64,000 bases of DNA from Thysanoteuthis rhombus (GCA_963457665.1 OY735207.1:37507316-37571315); one strand, 5' to 3'. Shown: positions 1 through 13,148, numbered from the stretch's first letter. Translations and numbers: made by a program. Notes: generated by a model from the sequence alone, not told the origin.

Positions 1-24
1 CAAAACCTCACATCACCTAGGTCT

Positions 25-270
25 GCTAGACCCCTGTATAGTCCAGATTTGACATACAGTGGATCCTGGCTTCTGCCAAAGAGATTTCAGACTGTGGATG
101 AGATTGAGAATGCAAATGCAACAAGGCAGCTGACGGTGATCCCGAAAGAAAACTAGTAATGTTGGGAGAATTTTAATGGGGATTAAAATGCCATTGCCAT
201 AGACAGGTTATTTTTTTTTTCAATAATAAATAGCTGGATACTTTTTGGACAGATATCATGCACACACAAG
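25..270 (+). pseudogene. Mariner transposase C-terminal relic 1
   Basis: The plus strand reads LYSPDLT, then WLLPKRFQTVDEIENANAT, then QLTVIPKE before stops. This is the mariner-family pattern: SPDL before the third catalytic acidic residue, then FLFPRLK-type and IPKEDF motifs. The following 3' non-coding part (ending near CTGGATACTTTTTGGACAG at 232-251) recurs at 3130-3160, showing the two are the same family. The catalytic Asp region is altered and there are stops, so it is dead. Confidence 0.6.
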
Positions 271-663
271 AAATGATGAAAAGATAGGAGTAAGAGCAAG
301 ATTATTCAGATAAAACGAGAATCGGTAGAAATAAGCTTTTGAAGAATTCCTCGAGAATTGAATTCTCTGTTGATAGTTGGTAAGAACAAAATACTATCCA
401 TCACTACTACCGGCATAACACTCACCCTATACTTTATTGATGCATCTAGTTTATTTCTATCGGTATACACACAAATGCACTCATTCCTTCTCAGCATGTA
501 TCTATTGGTAACTTCGGTGAAAAAACAAATTTGCCAAGCACACAATCATGATCGAACCGACTAGTAACAGCATACAAATCATTGTTCTATGTTCGGTAAG
601 TATTCATATCAGATATCTATCATATAAAGATTATATATTTTATCACAAATTTCATAATCATGC

Positions 664-687
664 ATACACACACACACACACACACAA
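664..687. repeat. (CA)n microsatellite
   Basis: Twelve CA units followed by AAATATATATA. Confidence 0.95.
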
Positions 688-1605
688 ATATATATAATTG
701 TAGACAGGTATAAAAAGACTGAGTAGACTTTCTTGTACAATATATAAGAAAACTAATACAAACAAAGTGTGACTATTGTATAACAAAACTGGAGCCCATG
801 TAAGTCAAACAACAGTAGGCACACATGAACCACTTGTTATTCGTTGATCAATGGGCAAGCATAGACAACCCCTGAAAGTTTCAACCTACTTGTCTCTTCA
901 GTTCACGTCACTCGAGGTAGACATGTCGTAAAAAATGGTCAGTTCGAATATCGAGCATCACATTCATTTGAAAATTTTGAGTGAAATAGAACAAAACAGC
1001 TACTGAATCTTTTCCTGCGCTATATGAAGTTTATGGGGAATTATACATGTCATGTGCACTTGTGTTTGAGTGGCGCAGGAGATTTTGTGAAGGTTGGGAG
1101 GATATTGATTTTGTGAAGATGATGAACATTGTGGACGCCCATGAACATCAAGAACCGGCAGAAAAAAAAAAAAAATCATATGAACTGTTCAAAATAATGA
1201 ACCACTCAGAATCAGGATAATGGCAGAAATGGTCATCAATAATAAGGAGATGGTTCTTGAAGTGCATAGGTGTTTACAAGTTCTCCAAGATTGGCTTGGT
1301 CAGCATAACTCTATGGTAGGTGCCCATTAGATATATCTATGAGTTAGTTTGGCAGAAGGCCACACAGTGGGGATTAAACTCATTACAGAAACAATGGTAT
1401 CCAATGTAAATGTTATTCTACGATATCATTATATGAACAGAAAATGTTCATGCACATGTTTTTGTATAAAGAAAGCAAAATTCAGGAAAGACCCAGATGT
1501 TGAGGATAAAATATTAAAAGAAAGAAGAGTTTATAGGTTAAAAAAAAAACAACAAAAATAAAATCCAGTAATAATAACGAAGCAGAATAAAGAGCTTTTA
1601 CTTAC

Positions 1606-1750
1606 TTTCGTAGAAAAATGTAAAACACATGTTCATCAAGGATTTGGCAGGGGTGTAGTCCTCAGCCATATGGCATTCGAATAAAACCACAGAGAAGTAC
1701 TGGACGAGGCGAAAGAAAATTTGCTCATCCACTTTCTTGTTATGCACTCT
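1606..1750 (-). CDS. KIAA0513: Third coding exon of the KIAA0513-family gene (145 nt)
   Basis: The acceptor TTATTTTTCAG ends at 1751 and the consensus donor GTAAGTAA starts at 1605. The frame reads 48 codons plus one base: it begins RVHNKKVDEQ, then FFRLVQYFSVVLFECH, then AKSLMNMCFTFFYE. Human KIAA0513 has RCNSKCVSEQ, then FYRLVQSFAVVLFECH, then AKNLMTMCFTYYH in the same place, directly after the SAQ that corresponds to the NSQ ending exon 2. Codon phase at the 5' junction is 0. The exon leaves a phase-1 junction. The following human segment (helical, then the C-terminal part) was not found in bases 1-1605, so further exons must lie left of the window. Confidence 0.93.
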
Positions 1751-2889
1751 CTGAAAAATAAGAAAAATTTATTAGTACAATTTAAATCATGGTGCGAAGA
1801 AGTTATTATTGCATCATTTGTTGAGACAACTGAACTTTCTTTTTAGTGTTGCTGATACTGTTACCATAATGGTTTGGTCAACACATTCTGTAGGCTTCTT
1901 TAGGTGTATGATCAGTAAGGAAAGAGAAAAGTCTCTTTTCTTCATGGAATATGATGGCAAACAGAAAATGGTAGCTTATATACCACCTGGCACAATTCAT
2001 TCCCAGCAATGCAAGCCACATAAATTACACCTATTCTTTGCTACCCGTGTAACTTGAGTGATTCTAATCTATACATGACGGTGTTCTCCAATTCCTTTTC
2101 TGGTGAGCAAAGAAAAGTACACAATTATAAAATCCATACTGGCCTGACAATTTGATGCATACCACTTCTCTCAATTTTCTCACTCTCCACTGGGGTTCCC
2201 TTCATTTGGACCTCATGCCAGAGACAGTAACCTATGCCCTTCTCTCTCCAGATATGGTCTGCCATACTTGATTTTCTACTTTCCCTTTGGATATGGCTTT
2301 CTTATGTTTCTTGGATCTAAATTCAAAAGGACTAGTTTTTTCTCAATAACCTTTCCCACATTTGCATGGGATGTTATAAATGAAATTTTTGTCAAACCCT
2401 TCCCCTATAAGTTTATTTGCATTTTCAATATTAGTAGGATCTATGGTATTTCCATGGTAAAGCTTTGTAATTTGGGAATAGAATACTAAATATATTTTTA
2501 CAGTAATATCATTAATTACAATGAACTTAATAACATAAGACTTTATTATTATGAATGCAGATAGTTCTAAATTTTGCTTAATGTTTTCATCTGGCTATCA
2601 TTATCTAAAAAAATCCTGTCCCAAAGTAATTACCATAAGTAACTTCCTCTGTATTCTAATGATATGGAAAAACATGTCATATTGACAATATTGGTGGATG
2701 GCTCATGCATTTATGAATTTCTTTCAATAGAAAAACTCACAATTAAGTGAAGTATTTGTGACAAGTTCAACAGCCCAGGTTAAAATGGTTTCTGGGATAA
2801 TCATTAGGACTTATCATACAATTTTATTTGATCAGAGCAACAGATGCTATTGAGTAAGCTTGTTTACTGTGTGACCATTACATCGACAA

Positions 2890-3175
2890 GGTTTTTTGGC
2901 AAAACATCACTCAGGTCTTTCTATTTCCCTACTTCAGATTTGTTCCCTGTAACAACAGGCTTTTCCCAAAGATATTTCAGAATGTGGATGAGAATGTGAT
3001 GAGGCAGCTGACAGCAATCCCAAAAGAGGATTTTGCAGACTTTTTTGAAAAGTAGAAGGTGGTATAAGTATGTTTAGTTCTGAAGGGACTAAGGTGCCAT
3101 TACACCAGGTTGGCTATTTTTTCAATATTGATAAATGGCTGGATATTTTCTGGACAGGCCTCATATACTACTCAA
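2890..3175 (+). pseudogene. Mariner transposase C-terminal relic 2
   Basis: Same family as the copy at the left edge. It reads FPKIFQNVDEN, RQLTAIPKEDF and FFEK before a stop, then the shared 3' tail including CTGGATATTTTCTGGACAG at 3139-3157. The rest of the transposase is absent, so this is a truncated, inactive copy. Confidence 0.6.
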
Positions 3176-6100
3176 GTATTATTCTTCACTTGAAGATCTG
3201 GAAAATTGCATGAGGATTAACTCAGTCATTTTTGAAAGGAGGAAAGTTAATAATATGAATTACAGAAAATAAATATTAGTTTACCTATTAAGAAAAAGAA
3301 TGTCAATGCAAATAAGAATCAGTGAAATGAAGATAACCTCACGAGCAAGGAATAAAAAAAATGTATGTCAAGTAGAAATTCTGCTCTTACTGGCTCTGAA
3401 AAGCTTGCATATTGATCTGAAAAATCTCTTGATTTAGCCAGACTTAATACAAATACACGAATCATTCATTTTTCTTCTACAATAATTTCCACTTAAGTAT
3501 CATGTTTGTTAATGTCGAAGGAATTGATTTTATTGATAGCCTCTGTTCACGTGGTCCCATCTGACTTGGCTCTGAGTAAGACTTATTAGGGAATTATGAA
3601 AAGTGACAACATAAGTCTATTTCTAATAAATAACTATGTGTCCAGATGTCAGATTTAGCAAGAGAATGACCCAGTATTCTAACCGTTTTAATCTTCATTT
3701 GGCATCATAGAAGTATAGTTACTAGTTGTATAAAAGAGTCTGTATTGGCTGTTTTATCTGTACTTTCTTCTTTGTAAGTGAGAGAGCATGTGTGTTTTTT
3801 TTTTTCAATATAAAAATGCATTAGGTTATTACATATGAAATGTTTTCGAATAGTAAGATGAAGGATGATGTAAGAAATGAAAAGCGATAAGTAATTAATC
3901 AAAATTGACGCAATGATCCTCTAAGGATAATATGCAATTCCTTTAAAAGTCTTCTAGTGGTTGAAAGTTCAGTCATTTTAGAGCAATCAATACGCAGAAT
4001 ACCGCCTATTGAGAGACTGTTGAAGTAGACACTTTCCTGATTCTCCAAATCTCTATTTGAATCTGAAATCCCAGCTGAAATACTTGATAGGAAGATGTTA
4101 TGACACTGATTGAAAACCTGATTACTTAATATCGAACTATCTTTTCGATCACTAGAAGAAATACTGAACAATTCTTGTTTGCCACAAGAATCTTCTAATC
4201 TAGTATATTTGTGACTAAAACCAAACAAAAAAGCAAATTCTGGCATGAACTCCAAATGACAGTAATTTCATTCAAACTTGGTATATTCTTTTTCTCCTAC
4301 AATGAACTTACATATACATATAAGTTTATAACTTTCAAACACACATAGTTATATACTATTAAGGCATGAATTTTCACTTGTTACAATGATATGCTAAAGA
4401 AATTTTACGGTAAAATTTTCATAGCTAATTCTAAGAAAATATCATACATTTGTTTGAATAATTTTATGCATTTTGCAAATGTGTTATTCAATTGAAAGGG
4501 GACTGCAATGGCCTAATGTTTAACAATGCAAGAATGGAACCAAGAAATCAAGTTCAATATCAGCTGAGACAGTTTGCATTCACTTTCCACTAATGGGAGA
4601 GGCATCAATCCATTCCATTTCTCCCTCAGCTATGAGTAAATAAAAAAAAAAGTAGAACAGGTTATTAAGCCATGATTGGCAACCAGTCGAGGGAAAGATA
4701 CCTGATTCAAGGCAAGGGAGTTGAGCCCCCTTAAGGCAGCTGATTGTCAACTTTCACGTCCTTCTGGCAGTTCCTACAGCCAAGTTGATGTGCAATGTAT
4801 CACTCTGCATTTCTTTGAACTACACAAATGAAGTGCATAGGGGTTTTCTATCAATTTGACATCCCTGGATATCCATATGCTTCACCCTGGCTTTCACTCA
4901 GGAGAAGTCATTTCATTGTCTGAGGCAAAAGAAAGCTTTCTATAAATATCAATCAAGGTCTGAAATTGATGGATCATTTTGCATGAAGTGTTTTTTTTTG
5001 TTTTGAAAAAAAAAAAAAATCATAATATTGGGGTTGATAATTTCCTATACATTTTCATACTACTCTTAAGATTGTATGCATATGGGAACTCTTCTTTTAG
5101 GGTGAAAGGCTTGTTTTGGCCTGGATTATATTGATTTGCTGGAAATTTAACACATTGTATTGCTTTTGCTTGTATACTTATGTGCAAGCCTATATATCAC
5201 ATTACAAAGAAAAGACAATGTAAACAGTTTTGCTTTGCATACATTAAAAAGATAGAAATAGTTTAGTAAGCTTGTGTTGCAACGCGTCAACAGATGGTAC
5301 ACGAATATAGCCTTATATCAGTTTGTATGGTATGATAAAATGTCCCCAGAAATTACAAATCAGACAGGAAATAATTAATCTATCTCTAGCTGTGTTTTAA
5401 AAGATTGTCTCAAAGATATCAGTCACTTCCACAGATAGAGACCTGAAGGCTCCTCTGCTAATATTTATTTTAATAAGTGTGCATTGTCCTTAATGTAATT
5501 TCATTTGATATTTTGATGCATTTAGAACTACCCAAACTACGTCCATGTCAAACAAAGGCTTGCTGTGAACTCGCAATACAAATATGGTTACCAAATTTAA
5601 GCCAAATTTTTCATGTTAATAAACTGGGATATAGAATCATAAAAAGAACCATTGTTTGCTTTTCTTGTTTTATCTTCACTCAGATTTGTTTACTTAACTT
5701 TCTAGGGGATAAATCTCCCTTTCAATGTTACAGCCCAAAAGTGTATAAAATCTGTTCGTATTAACATAAGTCTTTGGTTTCTTGTTATAATTCAATGTTT
5801 GACACACACTTTATGCTTTCCAGGCTCCGCTTAAAAAAAGATGGTTCTAAGATGAAAAACATCAATAGATAATTCAGATAATAGATATAGAAGCAAGAAT
5901 ATGGCTCCTGTCTTTCCGAGTCCTTGATTATGACCACCATAATGGAAACGCTTCTTGTATGGCAAGGATTGTATGAATGATAATTTAAAAAAACAAATAT
6001 CAGGCTCAGTTGTGCTTTGTATATAAACTGACGGATAAACTTGGAAGTGTGCATTTCCTCTGTCAAAACTGTTGGCAGAGGTAGATATATTTTTCCAATA

Positions 6101-7233
6101 AATTTTATGATTTGATTTTGATAAATTGCACACAAGCAAAATAAAAGAGAATAAAAATGGGAGGAGGATGAAATGATGTGACCGCCAAGTCCATTTCCCC
6201 CACTGTACTTTGAGTACAAGTGAGAGACTAAAGAAAAAAAAATTACAATTTGTTGCTCAAGGTTTGTTCTGGCTTTCAGAAGTCCAATTGAAATATATAT
6301 TCTTAGAGAGGAAACATGCTAAAACTATGTCTTTGTATTATATAATAGAAGAATAATAGAAGATAATGATATTCGTCTATTGACGTCTCTCCAAGTCTTC
6401 AGGAGTAAACGTAGGGTTATATTGACCATTTCTTATCCCAAACATTGATATTGCAGGCTTCAAGAAAAAAAAATGAACTCTGGAAAGAACATTAATCATT
6501 TAATATCTCAATGAAATTTTATTGAGGGGTGGAAAATAGGCTGTGAAGGAATCAATTAAATATTGGGGTGTGAACATGCGCAATTGATCCCTTTATGTCG
6601 TAGTTATATGCCCACATCACACAATATTACCAAAATTTCATGTCAGTTCTCGCAATATTTCCAAAAGTTCTCAATCAATTTCAATTAAATTTCATGGAAT
6701 AATGTCCGATAGGCTACAGAAGATCTGATTAAATTTCACTGTGGATCCATGCACAATTACTTCCTTTGATAATAGTGTTGGCAGAGGTATGCACTCTCTG
6801 AGTGCTTTCTAGTTAAAATCCAGCCAGAGAGGAGTAGCAGCAAGCTTAAAGATGATTACAGAGGATTATCATTTTGTTAATTATTGTTAAATGATTATTG
6901 GATAATCTATGTATCTTTCAAATAATCGATTGGACAATTTTAGCAGTGCGTAGTACAGTAGAATGTGTGAAAAATTGCTTTTGATGTTCATGAGAGATAA
7001 TTTCATTTTGTTAAAAAAAATAGCCTTCCTTCTTTCTATGATAATCTGTTAGACAGCTTGCAAGAACTGAAAGATCAAGCAAACAAAAAACAGTATGTAT
7101 CATATTGTAGATATTAGCTGGCCTTTGATCTAAAATTCTCACCGGATAATATTTCATCTATATGAATGATAGAGAAGTGAATTGACAGGGAAGGATGTTG
7201 TGTTGAAAAAGAAATATTTGTTGAGTGAAATAA

Positions 7234-7725
7234 ATGCTCATCAGGCATCATAAATCCACTGCTGGACAAAGGCCTTTCAAATCTCTTTCTATGACAAGTG
7301 TGATTGCGCTAATCTCTACCATGTCTTGCCAGCAAGCTCGTTTATCTTGTCTCTCAATCACGTATCTGGTCTCTACTTACTGTGTTTGCAGTACCATAGG
7401 CTCTAATCGCTTAGCCTTTTGTTCCATCTGTTGTCCCTTCTTGCTACATGCCCAGCCCATCTCCTATTTTGTTGTATAATTATTTGTACGATATTCTTCA
7501 TCTACCATGATACTCTGTTAGATTCTTGTTGATGTCTTCTATAGCTAAGAGTTATTCCTGATATTGTCTTTTGTACTATTTCGAGTTCATTTCGAGTGGT
7601 CTCATAAGTTTCCAGGTATCACATCCATACGTCATAGCTGGTATTATATTTTGATTGTGTAATTTATGTTTTGAGTTTATTGGCTATAAGCTTTTCACTA
7701 TGTCTCTACTTATACCAAATGCTGG
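7234..7725 (-). mobile_element. LINE relic of a second family (antisense)
   Basis: Antisense sequence of the type GTCCGCTGCTGGACAnAGGCC: here ATCCACTGCTGGACAAAGGC at 7252-7271, then CTACCATGTCTTGCCAGCAA at 7316-7335. This is the usual 3' part of another non-LTR family, differing from the 15.5-kb LINE. No intact frame. A related copy lies at 49225-49500. Confidence 0.5.
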
Positions 7726-7787
7726 CTAGTGATAGAGAACAGATTCAAGGCCTTGTGGAATAATGTAAGTAGCATTGAGGAAAAGAA
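7725..7787. repeat. Short repeat shared with 58855-58918
   Basis: GTGATAGAGAACAGATTCAA and GGCCTTGTGGAATAAT recur almost unchanged 51 kb away (58860 onwards). Both copies sit at the edge of a LINE relic, so this is probably a retroelement end. Confidence 0.5.
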
Positions 7788-7798
7788 TAAAAATTTGT

Positions 7799-7800
7799 GT

Positions 7801-7836
<36 letters not shown>
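7799..7836. repeat. (TA)n microsatellite
   Basis: TA repeat with one GT interruption. Confidence 0.95.
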
Positions 7837-7837
7837 A

Positions 7838-8670
7838 AATGGAAGTTTATAAATTAGGGCAGAAAAGTAGTTTTGATCCAAAATTGTACTGCAGAGACCT
7901 TGGAGGTCAGTGCCACCCATTCTACATTATTTCGGGGGATAAGTTACCCTTATAGACAAGTTTTCGGACCCTAGGGTGCAGTCATTTTGGCAGCTATAAC
8001 ATGATAACGAATGAACATTCAGATATTCACTGGTTTTATAGAGATATCTTGAATAGAACAATCCACCTCCCACGCAATCTCTAAAAACTTTGAAAGTCTG
8101 AAACTTTTAAAATCTTTCTCTCAAAAATGCTATGAAAGGTTGGAGGTCTAAAAGAGCAGGAACACGTATGATTGAAAGAAAAAATATTATTGATTTTTCT
8201 CTTTTGGAATTTGAACTTGGTCCATCTATTCCATCCACTGTGATTTCTTATTTGGCCATTATAGTGACCAATGATTTTTTTTTCTTTCTTTGAAATAAAT
8301 GAATCTGGAAATATAAACTTATAAATAAAGGCAGAAAAGTAGTTTTGACCTTAAATTGACCGGTAGGGATCTCAGAGGTCAGTGCCACCTTATAGTCTAG
8401 TTACCAATGGAGACTAATTTGCAGTGACTAATTTGCAGTGACTAGATTGCAGCCATTGAGTCATCAGTTTTTTAGTTTCAGATGCGTACACTAAGAAAGG
8501 TTTGTTTTTTTCCAAATAAATGAATTTAAAAATAGAAACTTACAGATTAAAGCGGAAAAGCAGTTTTGACGCTAAAATAACGGAGGTCAGTGCCACCTAT
8601 CTTATGTTAATCCTGGGGTAAAGTTATCACTATACGCAAATTAGCAGTGACTAGATTGAGGAGTCTATAA
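7838..8670. repeat. Three diverged copies of a 150-250 bp repeat
   Basis: Units starting near 7838, 8300 and 8519 share AAACTTATAAATTAGGGCAG-like openings, AAAAGTAGTTTTGA, GGAGGTCAGTGCCACC and GCAGTGACTAGATTG. They are head-to-tail on the plus strand and unequally spaced, so a locally amplified interspersed repeat rather than a regular satellite. No coding potential. Confidence 0.6.
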
Positions 8671-9065
8671 GACATATACATGCAAGATAACAAACAATGT
8701 TGAGTTTTCTAGTTTAGATAGACACTCTAATCCCAAAACATAGTTGCGTATATAAACTTAACACATGCAAATTTATACATACGTCCAGCAGCAAAATCCA
8801 TTCACCATTAACTGACATTGACAGCACAAATCTATACTGGGAAATGTGGATAATTCTATTGATTGTCAAAGCCAGAAGAATTTCTACCGTTTATGGAATT
8901 TTTTTTTTTTCTTCTTTTTACTCTTTAAGATTGGCAAAGAATGGAAGCTTGATGTCTCAGAGGAAAACTGAAGAGGAAATTCTTCCCAGAATAGTTCTGT
9001 GCTAGATAGTTTACCAAGAAGCATATGGCAGAAATCTGGTCACAAAAGAAAGTCAATGTTCCGAA

Positions 9066-9524
9066 AGATAAGTTTCCTGAGGAGGGAGGGAGGAAGGGAG
9101 AAGATGGGTGTCAGGGTGAGAGGAAGAAAATGAGAGAGAGAGAGAGAGTGTGAAGTGTGAGGACAGATGGATATTTGAGAGAGAGAGATCGATGGTGGGG
9201 CAAAAGGAAGATAGAGAAGAGGTGAGCAGAGAGAGTGACGGAGAGAGAGAGAAGAAAGAGAAAATTCATAGGGGATAGAGGAAGGAAGAGAAAAGGCAAG
9301 GGATGAGAATAGATTTATTAGTAGGAAGGAAGAGAGGGAGAAAAAGAGAATGAAAGAGAAGCTGTAAAATAGGAGAGAAAAAGAAGGTGACAGGGAAGGA
9401 GGAAAGAGCAGGAGATCCTCAAGTCAGAAAAGAAAAGGAAAAAAGGGAAATTATTCTGAGAACAAAAAGAGAGAATAGAGAAGAACAGAAAAAGATAGAG
9501 AAAGAAAACTACGGAATAGAAACA

Positions 9525-9583
<59 letters not shown>

Positions 9584-9790
9584 TATATAGATAGATAGAT
9601 AGAGAGAAGAGAGAGATTAGAGAGTGAGAAGAATAGAAAAAGATAAAATAAACTATGAAAATGGAAATTATATATATATATATATATATATCCATAAGAG
9701 AAAGAGAGAGATGAAGTAAAAGTGGGGAAAAAAGAGAAATAGAGAGATATGAGTACGTGGGGTAAAAAAGGAAAAAAAACATGATATTTG
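9066..9790 (+). repeat. GA-rich region with (TA)n
   Basis: Irregular GAGAGA- and GGAAGG-rich plus strand with (TA)n at 9526-9575 and 9669-9690 and (GATA)n at 9581-9602. Open frames on the other strand (Ser/Leu/Phe-rich) are composition artefacts. Confidence 0.85.
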
Positions 9791-10164
9791 CTGGAATTGA
9801 TGTCTTTCAGTTAAAAAGTTGTATGGAGAAGGAAAAGAAAAAGAAGAAATCAATACAGCACAAAACTAATTGAATTAAAAGGTCTTGAAAAAAACCCAGC
9901 CCTAATAGAGTTCTCTCCATCACTTTTTACGACGCACATTGACTTGTCTGTCACAAGTTACCATACCAATCACAAATCCATGAATGATTATATTAGCCCG
10001 AGGAAAAAAATTAAGCTCCACGCCAAACTTTTGTAGAGGTTTGAATATACTTGTAACAACAAGTGCTGGCGCTGACCAAAAAGTATCCAGCCATTTCGAA
10101 CATTTTGAGAACCAATCTGAGGGGACCTCCCTGCGCATGCATGAACAGTAAGATGCCACTGAAT

Positions 10165-10480
10165 GTACATGTGACCATCGCATTCACAATGATCGAGTGA
10201 GTAGATCAGCAAATATACATCAATGCATGAAGGATTTTTGGTGAAACATCTCATCTCACTGATCCAGACTGCACTTTATGTAGCTTCTGGCTCTTCAAAA
10301 GGCTAAAACTGCTGATGAAAAGACCATGGATCATGGACAAGATTAAGGAGAAAGTGACAAAGTAGCTGATGACAATGCTGAAAGAGGACTTTACAGATTG
10401 TTTTGAAAAGTGGAAGAAAGGCTGGGATAAGTGTGTGAGGTCCCAAGGAGAGTACTTTGAAACTCTATCAGTGTTATATT
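10165..10480 (+). pseudogene. Mariner transposase C-terminal relic 3
   Basis: The best-preserved of the three mariner tails. It includes KEDFTDCFEKWKKGWDKC and then GEYFE, the hallmark end of mariner transposases, preceded by an FLVK-like stretch and a damaged SPDL region. Internal stops and frame changes make it non-functional. Confidence 0.65.
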
Positions 10481-10729
10481 GGTAGATATAATATGGCTCA
10501 AAAGAAAAGAAAGATATAACATGATATAAAATTATGCGTTTGGAAATATATATATGTGAGGAAAAGTAAAAGAATACTATGTATACAGATAACTAAAATC
10601 ATAGTGAAAGTTATACTCCGTGTATATAACAACTGTAAGGCTAGTTACATTGTCCATCTGATGAGCTGAGTATAGCAAAACTATGGTATACCAGTCATAG
10701 ACAAAATTCATGTATTTAATCAATGTATA

Positions 10730-10730
<1 letters not shown>

Positions 10731-10822
<92 letters not shown>

Positions 10823-10854
10823 GTATATATATATATGTGTGTGTGTGTGTGTAT
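10731..10854. repeat. (TA)n(TG)n compound microsatellite
   Basis: About 50 bp of TA, then alternating TGTG and TATA blocks. Confidence 0.95.
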
Positions 10855-11159
10855 AAGGATATATCTCCCGTGGTGGTTGAAAGGGTATAATTAGAATATA
10901 TCTTGGTGGTAAACCTGTTACCAGCGATTATGAAGTCTTTTTACATGGGAACATTAGGTTTGGCTACATAAAACAATTGTGTAGCACCATTATCCTCTAT
11001 TGACAAAGGAGTTCCAACTTCCAAACCCTCTTGCTCTTGATAAGAAGGCTTGAACCAAGGGAGTAATGTCACCCCCCCCCAACGAACAGCCATTGGCTAC
11101 GAGGCTAGCATATTGCCCACAATTGACTGCCTTACAGGGCTAGAGGGCTCTAAATGCCT

Positions 11160-11320
11160 TACTATTTACCCACATTTACCTATCAGTTGATTCATGCCTT
11201 TCCCAAGGGCATTAGTGTGAATGATCTATGAAGTGAATGCAAACTATCCCAGCTAGAGTGTGGACATCGTTCTGCTAATTCCATTCTCTGTGCCATTAAC
11301 TGTTAGGCCATCCACACTTC
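11160..11320 (+). repeat. Interspersed repeat C, copy 1
   Basis: Defined by GATTCATGCCTTTCCCAAGG, GCATTAGTGTGAA and, about 80 bp on, AATTCCATTCTCTGTGCCAT. The same blocks in the same order occur at 19690-19800 and 38770-38875. Class unknown. Confidence 0.45.
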
Positions 11321-12583
11321 CAATTTTATAGTATTATTTGGTTGGTAAAAAATATTTGCCTTGAGTTTGTTGTTAGATGGCATTAGGAGTATTTAGTTTT
11401 ATAAACTCCATTTAGAATGATTGCTTTTGATTGTATTGTGGTAGCTGTCATAATAGTGTTCACTTTTTAAGCTGGTATATTTTTGTTTATCGTTTCAAAC
11501 ATTGAAGATGAAAGGAAAAAAAGCACCATTTTTGGCATTCAATGATTTTCTATTGTAGGAAAAGTAAAACTGTGACTTGAATTGAAAGAAAAAAGATTCG
11601 TGCAGTTTATGGAGATGGTACAGTGAATGACTGAATGTATCAAAAATGGTTTCTAAATTTTTGCGCCAGAGATTCAAATTGAAAAAATTCTAAAAAAATA
11701 TTTTATGGCATATTATCTACAATTTTTTTCTCTATTTTCAATTAATTTGTCAATATATAAGGTAAAGGATACATTCCTCTATTCTGTCTGAAGGCTCATT
11801 AAAAATTGATTATTAACAGCATTGTTCACCCTAAATTCATACTTTGCCTATCTGATACCATCATTATACTAATTTTTGTTCACCAAAAAAAAAAATTCTG
11901 GTGTGTGGAAATTTTGTAAAATAATTAATGATTAAAAGTTATGAGGAAATCAATTTTTTTTCACCCATTTTATGTTGTAAAATACACCTTATTCAAAACT
12001 TTCCTCAGCATAATCGATCATTTTCAAGACAATAAAAAGCAAATATCAGGAATCTATCAATACAAAAAAAAAGAAATTGAAATTTAAAAAAAAAGGAACT
12101 TGAAATTAAAAAACAAAGCAAATCATGTGGTTAAGCTATTTTCTTGATTTACAATAATGTTACAAAATAAGATGGAATTATAGTAGTGGGTGATTTCATG
12201 TTCATTACTCTTATAAAGTTGTATTTTTTAAAGTATTTACTTTCTACAACTTCAAAAATTTCATCAACAAGTCAAATAATGCATTATTGTGATATGAGAT
12301 ATGGTAAAAGCCAAAAAGATTTCATCAGTATCCTGAGAACCAGGAAAAATTGCGCTATGGCAATATTGTTTGCTTTGTCCTGAATTTTGGAAACATTTTT
12401 TTAAGCAAAAGTTCCCATATTTACTGACATATAAATGGCACACTAAAATAGAAAAAAATGAAAATATTACATTACATTGCCTATGTGGTATTATATCTAG
12501 GAGATCATCCACCAAAGCTCGAAATAGACACCTATTTGGATGGATGATTTACAGTGAGTGATAGCTCTTCCAAAAAAACACAC

Positions 12584-12585
12584 AC

Positions 12586-12617
<32 letters not shown>
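12584..12617. repeat. (CA)n(TA)n microsatellite
   Basis: Short CACACA followed by TA repeats. Confidence 0.9.
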
Positions 12618-12908
12618 TATGCATTTTATATGCTGGCAAATATGGTATATCTAGTGACATGACTTCTTTATCAAAGAATGTACCCAGGACAAACAGAGAA
12701 AAATAGATTTTCTGGGTGAGTATCAAAGTCACTTTCCTCTCAGATTAACTTGTTTCATGAGTTTTACAGCATTTACTTCTGGAAACATAAGACTATCAAA
12801 AGTTTTAGATAAGATATGTTTTGCAAGAGGAGAGATCATGAAAAATCAATAACATTTTGTCAGGGGATGGGGAAGGGCCATAATGCATAGAGCCCACATC
12901 TGACTCAC

Positions 12909-13067
12909 CAGGATCAAGTCTTTCAAGTTTTCCATTTGTAACGGCAAACCATTTGTACTTCTTACTTTCCCGTTACAAACTTTGTTAGTGATATGAGGAG
13001 TTCCTCTGACTGAAGACAGTGCATCGTCTAAGCAACTGTTGAGTGCTTCCAACACAGTCCCTTCAGT
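12909..13067 (-). CDS. Candidate cassette exon (53 codons, phase 0-0)
   Basis: On the minus strand a 159-nt open block is bounded by GCCTTTCAG (AG at 13069-13068) and a strong donor GTGAGT starting at 12908. It reads from TEGTVLEALNS to LKDLIL with no stop. Both ends are phase 0, so it could be inserted between exon 2 (ends phase 0) and exon 3 (starts phase 0) without shifting the frame. Against this, the human core has no insertion at this point, I do not recognise the peptide, and the polypyrimidine tract is weak. It may be a transposon remnant or an exon of unrelated origin. Confidence 0.3.
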
Positions 13068-13148
13068 CTGAAAGGCATCAAGCACATATTGAGGCCAGAT
13101 TTAAATAAAAGAGAAAAAAAAAAATCTTTAGTTATAACTATCTTTATA

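Larger units (their letters stand above)
1..1605 (-). other. KIAA0513: Start of the intron after coding exon 3
   Basis: Begins with the GTAAGT donor at 1605 and runs off the left edge. It contains a mariner fragment at its far end and a (CA)n run at 664-687. No stretch matching the next segment of the KIAA0513 core was found on the minus strand. Confidence 0.7.

Noticed and set aside
9111-9853. Several minus-strand frames rich in Ser, Leu, Phe, Ile and Tyr
   Set aside because: Composition artefacts of GA- and TA-rich sequence.
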